A DNA stretch of 64,000 nt. Origin: Planctomycetota bacterium. Lineage in GTDB: Bacteria; Planctomycetota; Phycisphaerae; UBA1845. Within the stretch, counting starts at the first letter, position 1. The number at the start of each line of letters is the position of its first letter. The DNA lies in contig JACQXM010000032.1 in assembly GCA_016208685.1 (NCBI GenBank), positions 1-64,000 of the forward strand, given 5' to 3'. Under the pieces are notes generated by a model. That model was given only the letters and a program-made list of their open reading frames with translations, was not told the DNA's origin and searched no databases. Position numbers and translations under genes: made by a program. Positions 55,398 through 64,000 of the stretch are shown piece after piece.

Positions 55398-55815
55398 GGT
55401 ACCCTTCCGTAGGTTGCCGACTGAACGTTTAGATCCGCAGCTCGAACGCCTCGCGGGCGCGGCGACGAGAGCACGGAGCTTCTTGCCAATGGACCATCGA
55501 CCGTCGCGTCGCCATCGCGTGAACCGTGCCGGACGCCAACGCTCGGACCGCACCGCGCCGGTCTCCCTGGCAGAGTCAGTGCCACGAACGGGCATGCCGC
55601 GAGAAAAAGTTACGCGGCACGCGGCGTGCTCGGTTTCACGCTACCCCGCCGCCGTTGCGGCGGTGGCAGCACGGCGTCGCACCGGTGCATTACTTTGTCA
55701 CCGCCGGCCCGGCGAGCCGCGAAAGTGCGGAATTTGCCGCACCGCGGTGCGCGGATTCACACAGCGCCTCTGCGACACCGGCGCCGATTGGTTAACGTCA
55801 TGAAGGAGATCGCGC
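55398..55815. other. Divergent intergenic region, 418 bases
   Basis: Lies between the porin (minus) and a lipoprotein-like gene (plus). Short open frames have Arg/His/Pro-rich, unconvincing translations. I see no repeat or clear promoter. Confidence 0.45.
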
Positions 55816-56565
55816 GTGTTGACGACCAGCCTCGGGGTTGCCCGACGGTACGTGTTGCTCGGGGTTTTCCCCTATTTTCTGACCGGTGCGGGCTGCACCA
55901 CTGACTCCACGCTCGGCGGCGACCGCCTGACAGGCGACCTCGCGGCGAAGGCCGAGGCCGTTGCGGCGCAGATCGGCGGTCCCGCCGGATTCGGCGGCGC
56001 GGCCATGGGCGGCTATGAGCAGCATGCCGCGGAGCGAATGGGTTTCGTCTCGGCTGCCGACCTCGCGGACTCCGCGGCCACGGTGACCATCCGCATGGAG
56101 AACCTCGCCGGACAGCCTTGCACCTTCCACCTCAGCTACGTCTCGGCCGCGGCCGGAGTCGATGAGCAGGAAGAGGAAGTCGAGGTCCCGGCGACGGGCG
56201 AGGTCGAAATCGTGATGCCCTGCATGGAGATCGTGGGCCTCGGGTCGCTGGAGACGCCGGGCGCGGTTGGATGTCACCTGACCGACGGTGCGACGATCCC
56301 GAACACTATGGCCGTGCCCGCGTTTCTCAACATGGATTACGCTTGCGGCGCGATGCACAGCTTCATGTTGACTCCCGACGTGGATGACCTGGACGGCGAC
56401 GACGACACCGAGGAGTTGATCCTCATCAGCGGGGCGATGCAGTCGCACATGCAGGCGGGCGGTCCCATGAACCACAGCCACCGCGGTTCAAGCGGCGGCT
56501 CGGCGATGATGGGCGGCATGATGCCCGGCCATGGGCTGGGCGGAGCGGCGCCGCCGTCACCCTGA
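55816..56565 (+). CDS. Putative lipoprotein of unknown function
   Basis: Protein of 249 residues with a signal ending LTGAGCTTD, probably lipidated at Cys27. The mature part has an Ala-rich helix, a beta-rich middle (SAATVTIRMENLAGQPCTFHLSYVS), several Cys, an acidic patch (DVDDLDGDDDTEE) and a Gly/Met/His-rich end (HSHRGSSGGSAMMGGMMPGHG) that might bind metal. The GTG start has AAGGAG seven bases upstream. No known family. Confidence 0.75.
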   Translation: MLTTSLGVARRYVLLGVFPYFLTGAGCTTDSTLGGDRLTGDLAAKAEAVAAQIGGPAGFGGAAMGGYEQHAAERMGFVSAADLADSAATVTIRMENLAGQPCTFHLSYVSAAAGVDEQEEEVEVPATGEVEIVMPCMEIVGLGSLETPGAVGCHLTDGATIPNTMAVPAFLNMDYACGAMHSFMLTPDVDDLDGDDDTEELILISGAMQSHMQAGGPMNHSHRGSSGGSAMMGGMMPGHGLGGAAPPSP

Positions 56566-56628
56566 CGAACCGGTACGGTCGTCAGCAGCCGCTGCGGCAG
56601 GTGCGACCGCCGACACCCACGGTTGCGC

Positions 56629-58134
56629 CTACACCATCCCCACCTCATGGACGGCCGGACGCCCTAGCGCATCGGCGTTAACCGGTTCGACGTCGGACGC
56701 GCGGCGCGCGGCGCTGCGCTCGTGCGTCGCGTGGCAACCGCTGAGCGGCAGACCGGCGGCAAGATGGTCGAGGATCATGGCCAGCCGGCGTGTAAGATCG
56801 GGGCGAGAATACGCCGTAAGCCGCTCCAACGCCGCTCCCGGGAGCGGCCGGCCGGAAGCGGCCGCGCGATACAGCGTTTGCAGAGCGTCCGTGACCGGTG
56901 TGACCCGATCGAAGGGCACAACCAGGCCGGCGTTGTGCCCGCGGACGATCGTCGCGCACTGCCCTCTTGCCGGGCCGAGGCACAGGATAGGCCGACCGGC
57001 GGCCAGGTACTCAAACAGCTTCCCGAGGATCACCGAATCGGCGTTGGGGCCGTCGTGCACGCAGAGCAGCAGGGCGTCCGCGGAGCGCATCTCGGCGATC
57101 GCCGTGGCGTGCGCCACTTCACCGGTGAATTCGCACGGGAGCGAGGTTCGCTGGAGTTTTTGGCGCACCTCGTCGCCGGCATGGCCGACGATGCGGAGTA
57201 CGACCCGCCCGCGGCGCGAGCCGAGGTGATCCGCGAAGGCGCGTAGTCCCGCAAGCAGTGCATTGCTGACTCGATTCCGATCCAACCGGCCGACGTGCGC
57301 CAACGTGAAGCGCCCGCCGCCGCGCGGCTCGGGCAGCGGAGCGGCGAAATCGGCGGGATCGAACCCGTTGGTGATGGTGACGAACTTGTGTCGCTGGTGG
57401 GGAACGCGATCCGCGAGGATCTCCGTCTGCCGCGGCGTAACGCCCAGCACCACGTCCGCGGTCTCCAGGATCTCCTGTTCCAGGCGGCGGTGCGCCTCTC
57501 GGCGGCGTGGCGACGGCTCGTGGTAGCGGTAGTCGTCGGTCCACAGGTCGCGGAAGTCCGCGACCCAGGGTCGTCCCGTCCGTCTCTTGAGCCACATGCC
57601 CAGCAGATGGTCCGATGGCGGACTGAACGTCGAGTAGATGGCGTTGATCCGTTCCCGCGCTACCAGTCGCGCCGCGGCACGCACGCCGGACTTGGCCCAA
57701 TACACGCAGTCGTCGGGGAGCGGTTCGCGGGCCATCCAACGCGTCAACCGCCACTCCAGGGCCCGGCCGATGCGCCCGCCGGCACTACCGCCGCGGACCA
57801 GGCCACGAACGGCGCGCCGCAGCGCTCGCGCCCAGCTCCCTCCACCGACACGATGGACCACGACCTCGGGCGGGAGCTCCGCCGCCAGCGTATGGTCCTC
57901 GGGAAGGTCGTCGAGCGGCGGGAGCGTCCAGACGATCGGCTGCCAGCCGAAGGTGGGAAGGTACTTGGCAAACTTCGCAGGGCGCTGCACGCCCGGCCCG
58001 CCGGTGGGGGGAAACGCCGCGGCGACCATGAGCACGCGTCGAGCGTGGCGGGCTGCCAACGCGGGCGCCGGTGCGCCGACTCCCCCGCTTGCGGCGGGCT
58101 TGCCGGCGGCCTCCACGGCGCCCTCATCGAGCAT
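56629..58134 (-). CDS. Glycosyltransferase, family 4-like (GT-B)
   Basis: Protein of 501 residues with the two-domain GT-B layout. N-terminal: VLMVAAAFPPTGGPGVQRPAKFAKYLPTFGW. C-terminal: TLAHVGRLDRNRVSNALLAGL, IVGHAGDE, CVHDGPNADSVILGKLFEYLAAGRPILCLGP. The donor and acceptor are unknown; surface polysaccharide is likely. The ATG at 58134 has GGGGGA seven bases upstream; GTG 58320 and an internal Met near the first strand are alternatives. Confidence 0.85.
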   Translation of the reverse strand: MLDEGAVEAAGKPAASGGVGAPAPALAARHARRVLMVAAAFPPTGGPGVQRPAKFAKYLPTFGWQPIVWTLPPLDDLPEDHTLAAELPPEVVVHRVGGGSWARALRRAVRGLVRGGSAGGRIGRALEWRLTRWMAREPLPDDCVYWAKSGVRAAARLVARERINAIYSTFSPPSDHLLGMWLKRRTGRPWVADFRDLWTDDYRYHEPSPRRREAHRRLEQEILETADVVLGVTPRQTEILADRVPHQRHKFVTITNGFDPADFAAPLPEPRGGGRFTLAHVGRLDRNRVSNALLAGLRAFADHLGSRRGRVVLRIVGHAGDEVRQKLQRTSLPCEFTGEVAHATAIAEMRSADALLLCVHDGPNADSVILGKLFEYLAAGRPILCLGPARGQCATIVRGHNAGLVVPFDRVTPVTDALQTLYRAAASGRPLPGAALERLTAYSRPDLTRRLAMILDHLAAGLPLSGCHATHERSAARRASDVEPVNADALGRPAVHEVGMV

Positions 58135-58329
58135 GTCGCGATCCCCCACGTGCGTGCCTTTCTCGAACGCGCCGGGGAGCCCCTGGCTCCCCCGTGCCTC
58201 TGAATGAACGGCCCCGCGGCCTGACAGTGACTTGTCGCCGAACTCAAGCGCACCCGCTACCCGGCCGGCGGTCGTGAATTCTGAATCCGGTTCCACTCGC
58301 TGCAACGTGCGCAAGCCCACAATCGGACT

Positions 58330-58833
58330 TTACGCCTGATGAGCATCTATCGGCACGCCGCCGCGGGACGATGACCAGTCTTCCTCGCAGAGGTAGTAGT
58401 CCGTAAGGACTAACCCTAGCTTCCGGTAGGTTTCGAGGGCGCCGTGGTTGTGACGGTGCACATAGAGGCGGATGCCGCAAACATCGGCACGGCTGCCGGC
58501 GAGGGCGCGCACGTGGGCGTGAAGGGCGCGAAACACGCCGCGGCGTCGGAAGGTGGGCTCGACATAGACGCTTTGTATCCACCAGAACCAGCCACAGCGC
58601 CAGTCGCTCCACTCGAACGTCACCATCGTCTGCCCTACAAGCCGACCGTCGCATTCCGCGACGAAGTACCGGCAGGCTGCGGAGTCACTCAACGCCCGGC
58701 GGACGCCTTCCTCCAGCGTGGCGCGGTGCAGAGACTTGCCTTCCGATTCCCGCGCCATGGCATCGTTAAATGCCACGATTGCGGCACCGTCGGAGGGCTC
58801 GGCGGAGCGAACGCTGATGGCGGCGTTGGTCAT
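58330..58833 (-). CDS. GNAT-family N-acetyltransferase
   Basis: Acetyl-CoA-dependent acetyltransferase of 167 residues. IQSVYVEPTFRRRGVFRALHAHVRAL is the acetyl-CoA binding stretch (R-x-x-G-x) and NHGALETYRKLGLVLTDYYL the conserved last motif. The substrate is unknown. The ATG overlaps the stop of the upstream Mpo1-like gene by 4 bases. Confidence 0.92.
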   Translation of the reverse strand: MTNAAISVRSAEPSDGAAIVAFNDAMARESEGKSLHRATLEEGVRRALSDSAACRYFVAECDGRLVGQTMVTFEWSDWRCGWFWWIQSVYVEPTFRRRGVFRALHAHVRALAGSRADVCGIRLYVHRHNHGALETYRKLGLVLTDYYLCEEDWSSSRGGVPIDAHQA

Positions 58834-59162
58834 GGCGGGCGCGTCATCTCCGCCGGTGAGGCGCCCCCGCCGGCACGCGCAGCGTAGCGCGGCGCGACGG
58901 CCACGTAGGGCTTCCCGAGGAGTTTCTTTATGAGGACAACTTCACCCATTTCATTGCCCTCGATGCGATGGCCGAGCCACTGCATGACGTAGCTGACCAC
59001 GATAAGCCCCAAGGGGCGCCACCAGAGATTCCAGGCGCTGTCGGCCAGTTGCACGACGATGAGCACAACCGCCATGGGGAGCATGGGGATCGCCAGTGCG
59101 TGCAGCAGCAGCGACGCCGGATGCTGGTGGCGCTCGCGCCAGTTGGACAGCCATGCAGGCAT
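58830..59162 (-). CDS. Mpo1-like (DUF962) membrane protein
   Basis: Protein of 110 residues: NWRERHQHPASLLLHALAIPMLPMAV matches the Mpo1/DUF962 pattern with the His-x-x-Pro and later His residues that bind iron in the yeast 2-hydroxy fatty-acid dioxygenase, followed by a second membrane segment and LGHRIEGNE. The frame is open to 59330, but the family begins near the chosen ATG. It overlaps the GNAT gene (ATGA). Function in bacteria is uncertain. Confidence 0.82.
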   Translation of the reverse strand: MPAWLSNWRERHQHPASLLLHALAIPMLPMAVVLIVVQLADSAWNLWWRPLGLIVVSYVMQWLGHRIEGNEMGEVVLIKKLLGKPYVAVAPRYAARAGGGASPAEMTRPP

Positions 59163-59292
59163 GCACGTATGGTAGTACGGGGTAGGAAAAGCGGAAGACG
59201 GACGGCGCGCCCGGCGACGAACCGCCGGCAGCCGGCGCCACGGAGACGCGGGCTCCGGATCGACGCGGCGCGCCCCACGAAAGTGAGGGATC

Positions 59293-59952
59293 ATGGGCAC
59301 GGTGGAGCAGGTATTGGTCGTCGAGCGCACCGCCTTCGACCGCGCCGGCGGCTTTCAAGGCATCAGCTTCGAGGTGGAGCGCTTCCTGGAGGCGCTCTTC
59401 GCGGCCGGCGCGCCGCGGTTCATACCGCGGCCGCAGGCGGAGGCGGATCCCCGTTTCAAGCAACTCATCCCCTACGTGCTGATGACGGACGGAGACAGCT
59501 ACGTGACCTACGTGCGCGGCAAGGCGGGGGGCGAGAAGCGTTTGGTAGGCAACCGCTCCCTCGGCATCGGCGGGCACATCAACCCCACCGATGACCTGCC
59601 GCTGCTGAGCTCGGACCTGCGCGACGCCTACCGTGCCGCCGTTGCGCGCGAGGTCGCCGAGGAAGTGGTGATCGACGCCGCGCCGCCCGACCGCATCGTT
59701 GCCCTGCTCAACGATGACTCCACGGAGGTCGGTCGGGTGCACCTGGGAATCGTCCACTACTGGCGTTTCCCGCAACTGGTCGTCCGCAAGCGGGAGCAGG
59801 CCATCACCCAATTCTCCTTCATGACCCCGGCGGAACTTCGCGCGGTCCGCGACAGCCTGGAATCCTGGTCGCAACTTTGCCTGGATCATCTGGGAGTACT
59901 CGCCGACGCTGCCGCGAACCGGACGACGTCCCCCGCCATTCCTCAACGCTGA
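59293..59952 (+). CDS. NUDIX-like phosphoesterase family protein
   Basis: Protein of 219 residues. The segment GIGGHINPTDD followed by AREVAEEVVID fits the NUDIX box (GG...REVxEEx), so metal-dependent hydrolysis of a nucleoside-diphosphate-type bond is plausible. It starts with an atypical 75-residue N-terminal part (VLVVERTAFDR, YVLMTDGDSYVTYVRGK). I cannot assign a substrate. Divergent from the Mpo1-like gene. Confidence 0.83.
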   Translation: MGTVEQVLVVERTAFDRAGGFQGISFEVERFLEALFAAGAPRFIPRPQAEADPRFKQLIPYVLMTDGDSYVTYVRGKAGGEKRLVGNRSLGIGGHINPTDDLPLLSSDLRDAYRAAVAREVAEEVVIDAAPPDRIVALLNDDSTEVGRVHLGIVHYWRFPQLVVRKREQAITQFSFMTPAELRAVRDSLESWSQLCLDHLGVLADAAANRTTSPAIPQR

Positions 59953-60113
59953 ATCAGCGTGCGCGATCCGGCGTCCTCGGAACCAGGCCGCGACTCTGAG
60001 GCCGTGTGCAAGACCATGCGGAATGGCGCCCGATCGCCCGCCGTTATTCGGGGCGGATGGAGATCGGAGGGCGCATCGGCGTCGGAACCGCAGCGCGGCG
60101 GCGCCGCGCAGGT

Positions 60114-60141
60114 TTGACGCATGCGGCGCCGAGGCTAAACT
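60114..60141 (+). promoter_or_regulatory. Sigma-70-like promoter of the Ser/Thr kinase gene
   Basis: TTGACG, 16 bases, TAAACT. The predicted transcription start near 60148 gives a leader of about 40 bases. This is one of the better matches in the window. Confidence 0.48.
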
Positions 60142-60188
60142 GCGTCCGTGCAACGTCTTCTGTGCAAGCACGGCTGAGACCGATCCCC

Positions 60189-62564
60189 ATGCCCGCCTGC
60201 CCGACCGCCACCGAGCTGGATCGCTTTCAACGCGGGCTGCTGGACGAGCCAGGCTCCGCGGTAGTGCGTGATCACCTGAGTTCCTGCGATGCCTGCCGGA
60301 TCGCGTTGGATCACACCGGCCGACCCTTGCCGGCGGACGCCACGCTGGCGATCGACCGCACGGTTTCTCTCGCCCCCGAGCGCCTGACGACTTCGACGCC
60401 GGCGGAGCGAATGGCGCGGCATTTCCCCAAAATCGAGGGCTATCAGATTACCGGCGTTCTGGGCCAGGGAGGCATGGGGATCGTCTACCGCGCCGTGCAG
60501 ACCAAGCTCAGCCGCACGGTGGCCCTGAAAGTGCTGCCGGCCATCGTGGGGACGGCGAACCCCCAGGCGGTAAGCCGCTTCCGTCGTGAGGCCACCGCCG
60601 CCGCGCGGCTGCACCACACCAACATCATCCCCATCTACGACTTCGGAGAATCGAGCGACGCCTACTACTACGCCATGGAACTGATCACCGGCGAGCCGCT
60701 CAACGTGCTCATCGGCCGCTACGCGGCCCATCACGCCGCGAGCGCCGCCCCCACGCAGCTCACCCAGTGGCTGCATCCCGAGGATGAAGTGCCATCCGGC
60801 GGCACTCACGGAGAGGCGGTACCGGCGCCGTCGATGGAGGACAGCACCACCGTGCGCGAGGCCCGTGCCGCGCCGCAGGCGCGGGCCTACTACCACCTGG
60901 TCGCCCGCTGGATGGCCGACGCCGCCGACGCCCTGCACTACGCCCACGCGCAGGGTATCATCCACCGCGACATCAAGCCCGCCAACCTCATCCTCTCCCA
61001 CGACGGCCGAATCATGATCGCCGACTTCGGGCTGGCCAAGAGCAGCAGCGAGGAGTCGGTGACCGTCACCGGGGCCCTGCTGGGCACGCTGCGCTACCTC
61101 AGCCCGGAACAGGCAATGGCCAGGCGGGTGAAGGTGGATCATCGCACGGACGTGTACTCGCTGGGCGCCACCATGTACGAACTGCTCAGCTTCCAACCCG
61201 CCTTCCCCGGTACCGACGACAAGGCCATCCTCTCCGCCATCCTCACCCGCGATCCCATGCCCATCCGCAGGCTGGCGCCCTATGTACCGCGCGAGCTCGA
61301 GACCATCTGCATGAAAGCGATGGAGAAGTCGGCCGACGTGCGTTACGACTCCGGGCGGGCGATGGCCGACGACCTGCGGCGCTATGTGAACGATCTGCCC
61401 ATCGCCGCCAAGCGTCCCGGACCGCTGGCCCGCGCCTACAAGTTCGTTCGCCGACACAAGGCCCCGGTGCTGGCGACCTCGGCCCTGCTCGCGCTGGCCG
61501 CCACCAGCGGCTTCCTGGTTCGCGCCGAGGCCCGGCGCTCCGCCGCTCAGGTCCAGGGCCTGTACGACAGCGGGATGTTCTATGCCACGAACCAGAAGTG
61601 GGACCAGGCGGAAGGCGAGTTCCTCGCCGCCCTCAAGATCGACCCCGGGAATGTAAACACCATGCTGGCGCTGGTGTGGATGAAGATCGAGCATCTCAAG
61701 AAGCGCCCGGAGCTGGCCACCCCGGAGAACCTCGAGCGCCTGGACACGCTGTGCCGCCGGGTGCTGGCTCTGACCCCCGACGACGCCACGGCACTGAGCT
61801 ATCACAGCGTAGTACTCAAGAACCTGCGGCGCTACGATGAGGCGATTGCCGCGACGCAGAAGGTCGTCAGGCAAAGGCCGGACTACTTCGCCGCGTGGTC
61901 CAACCTCGGCGCCTACCACGCGATCGCCGGGAACCTCGACCAGGCCGAGGAGTGCCTGCGTAACGGTTCCGCTCTCGCCGACAAGGAGGAAGTCGGCCGG
62001 CCGGTCGATCGCGCCGGCGTGTGGCGTAACCTCGCGGCGCTCGAACTGCTGCGCGGCGATGTCGGAGCCGTCACGCAACTGACCAAAGCCATCCAGGCCA
62101 AGCCCGACGATACCCCCAGCTGGCTGCTTCGCGTGAGAGCCAGGCTGAACCTGCCCGATTACCGGAACTTCGAGGAGGCCCTCGACGACGCCAAGTACGT
62201 GGACCGCTTGAGCACGGAACGAAACCCCCGTGCCAAACGGCTTCGTGCTCTGGCGCACCTGCGAAATGGGCAGCTTCAGGCGGCCGTCGAGCAGGCCGAC
62301 CTCGCCCTGGGACTCAAGGACCAACCGGTGGTGGCGAACCTGATCGCCGCCATTGCCGAACAAGGCCGCGGGCGAGCCGCCGAGGCACGGGTGCGGCTTG
62401 ACGCTGCCCTCCGGGAATGGCCGTCCACCTGGAACGACGGCGGCTTTACGGTGACCTTCGACGAGGGGATCCTCTGGTTCGAAACCGCTGCGGAGTTCCA
62501 ACAACTTCGCGAGGAGGCGGAAGCATCGCTGGGGCTCCACTCCGCCGACGGCTCCGGAGACTGA
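60189..62564 (+). CDS. Hanks-type Ser/Thr protein kinase with TPR domain
   Basis: Membrane kinase of 791 residues. N-terminus: zinc-finger-like HLSSCDAC (H29, C33, C36), as in anti-sigma factors. Kinase domain about 83-405: glycine loop GQGGMG (92-97), catalytic K114, an insert of about 60 residues (about 178-235), HRDIKPAN (from 259), DFG (279-281), and LGTLRYLSPEQ activation end. One membrane helix (APVLATSALLALAATSGFLV) is followed by TPR-type repeats. The ATG at 60189 is preferred; the frame is open to 60006. Targets are unknown. This architecture is very common in Planctomycetota. Confidence 0.93.
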   Translation: MPACPTATELDRFQRGLLDEPGSAVVRDHLSSCDACRIALDHTGRPLPADATLAIDRTVSLAPERLTTSTPAERMARHFPKIEGYQITGVLGQGGMGIVYRAVQTKLSRTVALKVLPAIVGTANPQAVSRFRREATAAARLHHTNIIPIYDFGESSDAYYYAMELITGEPLNVLIGRYAAHHAASAAPTQLTQWLHPEDEVPSGGTHGEAVPAPSMEDSTTVREARAAPQARAYYHLVARWMADAADALHYAHAQGIIHRDIKPANLILSHDGRIMIADFGLAKSSSEESVTVTGALLGTLRYLSPEQAMARRVKVDHRTDVYSLGATMYELLSFQPAFPGTDDKAILSAILTRDPMPIRRLAPYVPRELETICMKAMEKSADVRYDSGRAMADDLRRYVNDLPIAAKRPGPLARAYKFVRRHKAPVLATSALLALAATSGFLVRAEARRSAAQVQGLYDSGMFYATNQKWDQAEGEFLAALKIDPGNVNTMLALVWMKIEHLKKRPELATPENLERLDTLCRRVLALTPDDATALSYHSVVLKNLRRYDEAIAATQKVVRQRPDYFAAWSNLGAYHAIAGNLDQAEECLRNGSALADKEEVGRPVDRAGVWRNLAALELLRGDVGAVTQLTKAIQAKPDDTPSWLLRVRARLNLPDYRNFEEALDDAKYVDRLSTERNPRAKRLRALAHLRNGQLQAAVEQADLALGLKDQPVVANLIAAIAEQGRGRAAEARVRLDAALREWPSTWNDGGFTVTFDEGILWFETAAEFQQLREEAEASLGLHSADGSGD

Positions 62565-62955
62565 CCGGGGCCCCCCTGCCCGCCGAACCCGTATTCACCC
62601 CGTCACGCCCTTTTTCCGTGTACATCATCCGAGGGGCGGCGCCGCCCGGAATCCGCTTGAGGGAATCGCGCTCCCACTCTTCTCCCGTTGCCGCCACGAT
62701 GGGTAACCTGCTATAGTGGCGATTCGCCGAGCTGGAGGGGTAAGGCAAACGGCCTGCGCCTCCCGCGGGCACGAGTCCAGACGGTCCGTTTGCCGAGCCA
62801 ACGAGCGCCAACCGATACCGGCCCGCCCGCCGGGGGGCGAACGCCGGGTCGCCTGGCGGAACGAACCGGTCTCCGCACCCGCATCGTTATCGGCCGACGC
62901 TTGATTCTCGCTGGTTCCATCGGCGAGTGAATCTCTAAGGGAAGGGGAAATCCAC
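62565..62955. other. Intergenic region before the FG-GAP gene
   Basis: The 391 bases contain the promoter candidate at 62688-62717 and no supportable gene. Confidence 0.5.
62688..62717 (+). promoter_or_regulatory. Extended -10 promoter candidate
   Basis: TTGCCG, 18 bases, then TATAGT preceded by TG one base upstream (extended -10). It would give a leader of about 230 bases to the FG-GAP gene. Confidence 0.48.
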
Positions 62956-64000
62956 GTGACATCAGCAATGCCCAGAGCTACGTCTATCCTGGCCGGCGTC
63001 TTACTGTTGAGCACCGCCGGCCGGAGGGACGTTCTTGCACAGTCGGCGTGTGAACGAAGCTCGCTTTCCGCGGGCGACACGGCAGCGCTGGACCGTTTCG
63101 GCAGCGCCATAGCCGTGAGCGGCAACCGCGCCCTGGTCGGCGCTCCGGACGCTGACCTCGGAGGTGACGTGGACGCCGGCGCAGCGTACCTATTCGTGCG
63201 GACGGGCTCGACGTGGGCCCAGGAGGCCAAGCTGACCGCTTTCGACGCCTCCGGCCATGACCGTTTCGGCTGGGCGGTGGCGCTCGAGGGTGACCTCGCG
63301 GTGGTTGGCGCCCCGGGCAAGACCCGGGGCGGTGTGCCGGGAGCGGGGGCAGCCTACGTGTACCGTCGCGGCCCGACCGGGTGGGCCGTCGAAGCGAAGT
63401 TGCTCGGCGCCGCGGGCACGGGCATCGGCGGGGCAGGCACGTCGGTGGCCGTCAGCGGCGATCTCGTGGTCGTGGGAGCCCCGCGTGACGACGTCTCCGG
63501 GGTGCACGATTGCGGGTCGGCACTGCTGTTCCGTAAGACGGCAACGGGCTGGGCACAGGAGTTCCGCCTTGTCGCCGGCGATTCTCTGGCGGACGACCAT
63601 TTTGGGCAGTCTGTTCACGCCGACGGTGATGTCGTCGCCGTCGGCGCCCCCGATGCCGACCCGGCCGGCATTTCGTCCGGCGCGGCATACCTCTTTCGCC
63701 GCGCAGGTGGAATCTGGGTACAGGAAAGCAGAATCACGGCACTTGATGCCGCCGCGGGCGATGGGTTCGGCAGCTCCGTGGCCATCAGCGCCGACGCGTT
63801 GCTCAGCGGTGCGCCAGGACATGCGCACGCGGGCGTTGCCACCGGCGCGGCGTATCTGTTTCGCAAGTCAGCGACCTGGGCGCTCGAGGCGGAATTGCTC
63901 GCCGCCGACCTGGCGTCCGGCGACGGGTTCGGCGCCGCCGTAGCGCTCGCGGGCGACCTTGCCGCCGTTGGTGCTCCGTCGGCGGACCACGCCGCGGGCA
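62956..64000 (+). CDS. FG-GAP repeat secreted protein (cut by the right edge)
   Basis: Open frame with no stop before the window end, at least 348 residues. A signal peptide (about 1-30, ending VLAQS) is followed by at least six tandem repeats of about 53 residues, each with FGxxVAxxGDxxVVGAPxxD, GAAYxFRR and WxxEAxL, the FG-GAP beta-propeller pattern. Such proteins are extracellular. The GTG start has GAAGGGG eight bases upstream; ATG 62968 is an alternative with no RBS at a good distance. Confidence 0.88.
   Translation, partial: MTSAMPRATSILAGVLLLSTAGRRDVLAQSACERSSLSAGDTAALDRFGSAIAVSGNRALVGAPDADLGGDVDAGAAYLFVRTGSTWAQEAKLTAFDASGHDRFGWAVALEGDLAVVGAPGKTRGGVPGAGAAYVYRRGPTGWAVEAKLLGAAGTGIGGAGTSVAVSGDLVVVGAPRDDVSGVHDCGSALLFRKTATGWAQEFRLVAGDSLADDHFGQSVHADGDVVAVGAPDADPAGISSGAAYLFRRAGGIWVQESRITALDAAAGDGFGSSVAISADALLSGAPGHAHAGVATGAAYLFRKSATWALEAELLAADLASGDGFGAAVALAGDLAAVGAPSADHAAG

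Noticed and set aside
60135..62540. 801-codon minus-strand frame opposite the Ser/Thr kinase
   Set aside because: Kinase motifs (GQGGMG, HRD, DFG) are unmistakable on the plus strand; the other is a composition artefact.
1..64000. tRNA, rRNA, CRISPR arrays, integrases, transposases
   Set aside because: I looked for TPsiC-type loops, CRISPR spacing and transposase/integrase motifs and found none convincing.

Overview
The window is high-GC bacterial DNA (about 65% G+C in the lines I counted by hand). Several traits point to Planctomycetota, probably a Phycisphaerae-like lineage: a PEP-CTERM protein, three large secreted proteins ending in dockerin-like DxDxDG segments, a DUF1571 lipoprotein-like protein, a Ser/Thr kinase fused to TPRs with a zinc-finger-like N-terminus, an AlgE-like porin and an FG-GAP repeat protein. 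This placement is inference from gene content; no rRNA or tRNA gene was seen.

Region 1 (about 0.2-13.1 kb, minus strand) reads, in transcription order: a globin-coupled sensor histidine kinase, an NtrC-type sigma-54 activator, a well-matched sigma-54 promoter, pyruvate:ferredoxin oxidoreductase (nifJ), a dihydroorotate dehydrogenase-like flavoprotein, a cytidylate kinase-like protein, and an RND efflux pair. This looks like a gas- or redox-sensing switch wired to anaerobic pyruvate oxidation.

Region 2 (13.6-25.0 kb, plus strand) is a nearly complete cytosolic group 3b [NiFe]-hydrogenase locus: receiver, CBS protein, C-terminal half of HypF, HypC, HypD, HypE, receiver, HydB-HydG-HydD-HydA, maturation protease, HypA, HypB. 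The subunit order beta-gamma-delta-alpha is that of sulfhydrogenases. Sigma-54-like elements also lie upstream of the first receiver and of hydB, so the kinase/activator pair may control both PFOR and hydrogenase.

Region 3 (25.0-28.8 kb) holds an octaheme hydroxylamine oxidoreductase-like cytochrome facing a membrane-anchored octaheme NapC/NirT-type cytochrome. A 126-bp element with terminal inverted repeats separates them.

Region 4 (29-37.4 kb) holds a matrixin-like metalloprotease with an exported partner, a DUF1571 protein translationally coupled to an orphan topoisomerase VI A subunit, a lower-GC three-gene cassette ending in a MazF/PemK-like protein, and an M29 aminopeptidase.

Region 5 (37.5-64 kb) is mostly cell-envelope, secreted and housekeeping genes: a 1277-residue Cys-rich secreted protein, a PEP-CTERM protein, glycosyltransferases, STAS protein, SHMT, a second histidine kinase, a nitroreductase, a CDF transporter, a porin, GNAT, Mpo1-like and NUDIX proteins, a Ser/Thr kinase and an FG-GAP protein cut by the right edge. 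Two near-identical 130-bp tandem units lie between the nitroreductase and CDF genes. The strongest candidates for new biology are the globin/sigma-54/PFOR-hydrogenase circuit and the MazF-associated three-gene cassette.
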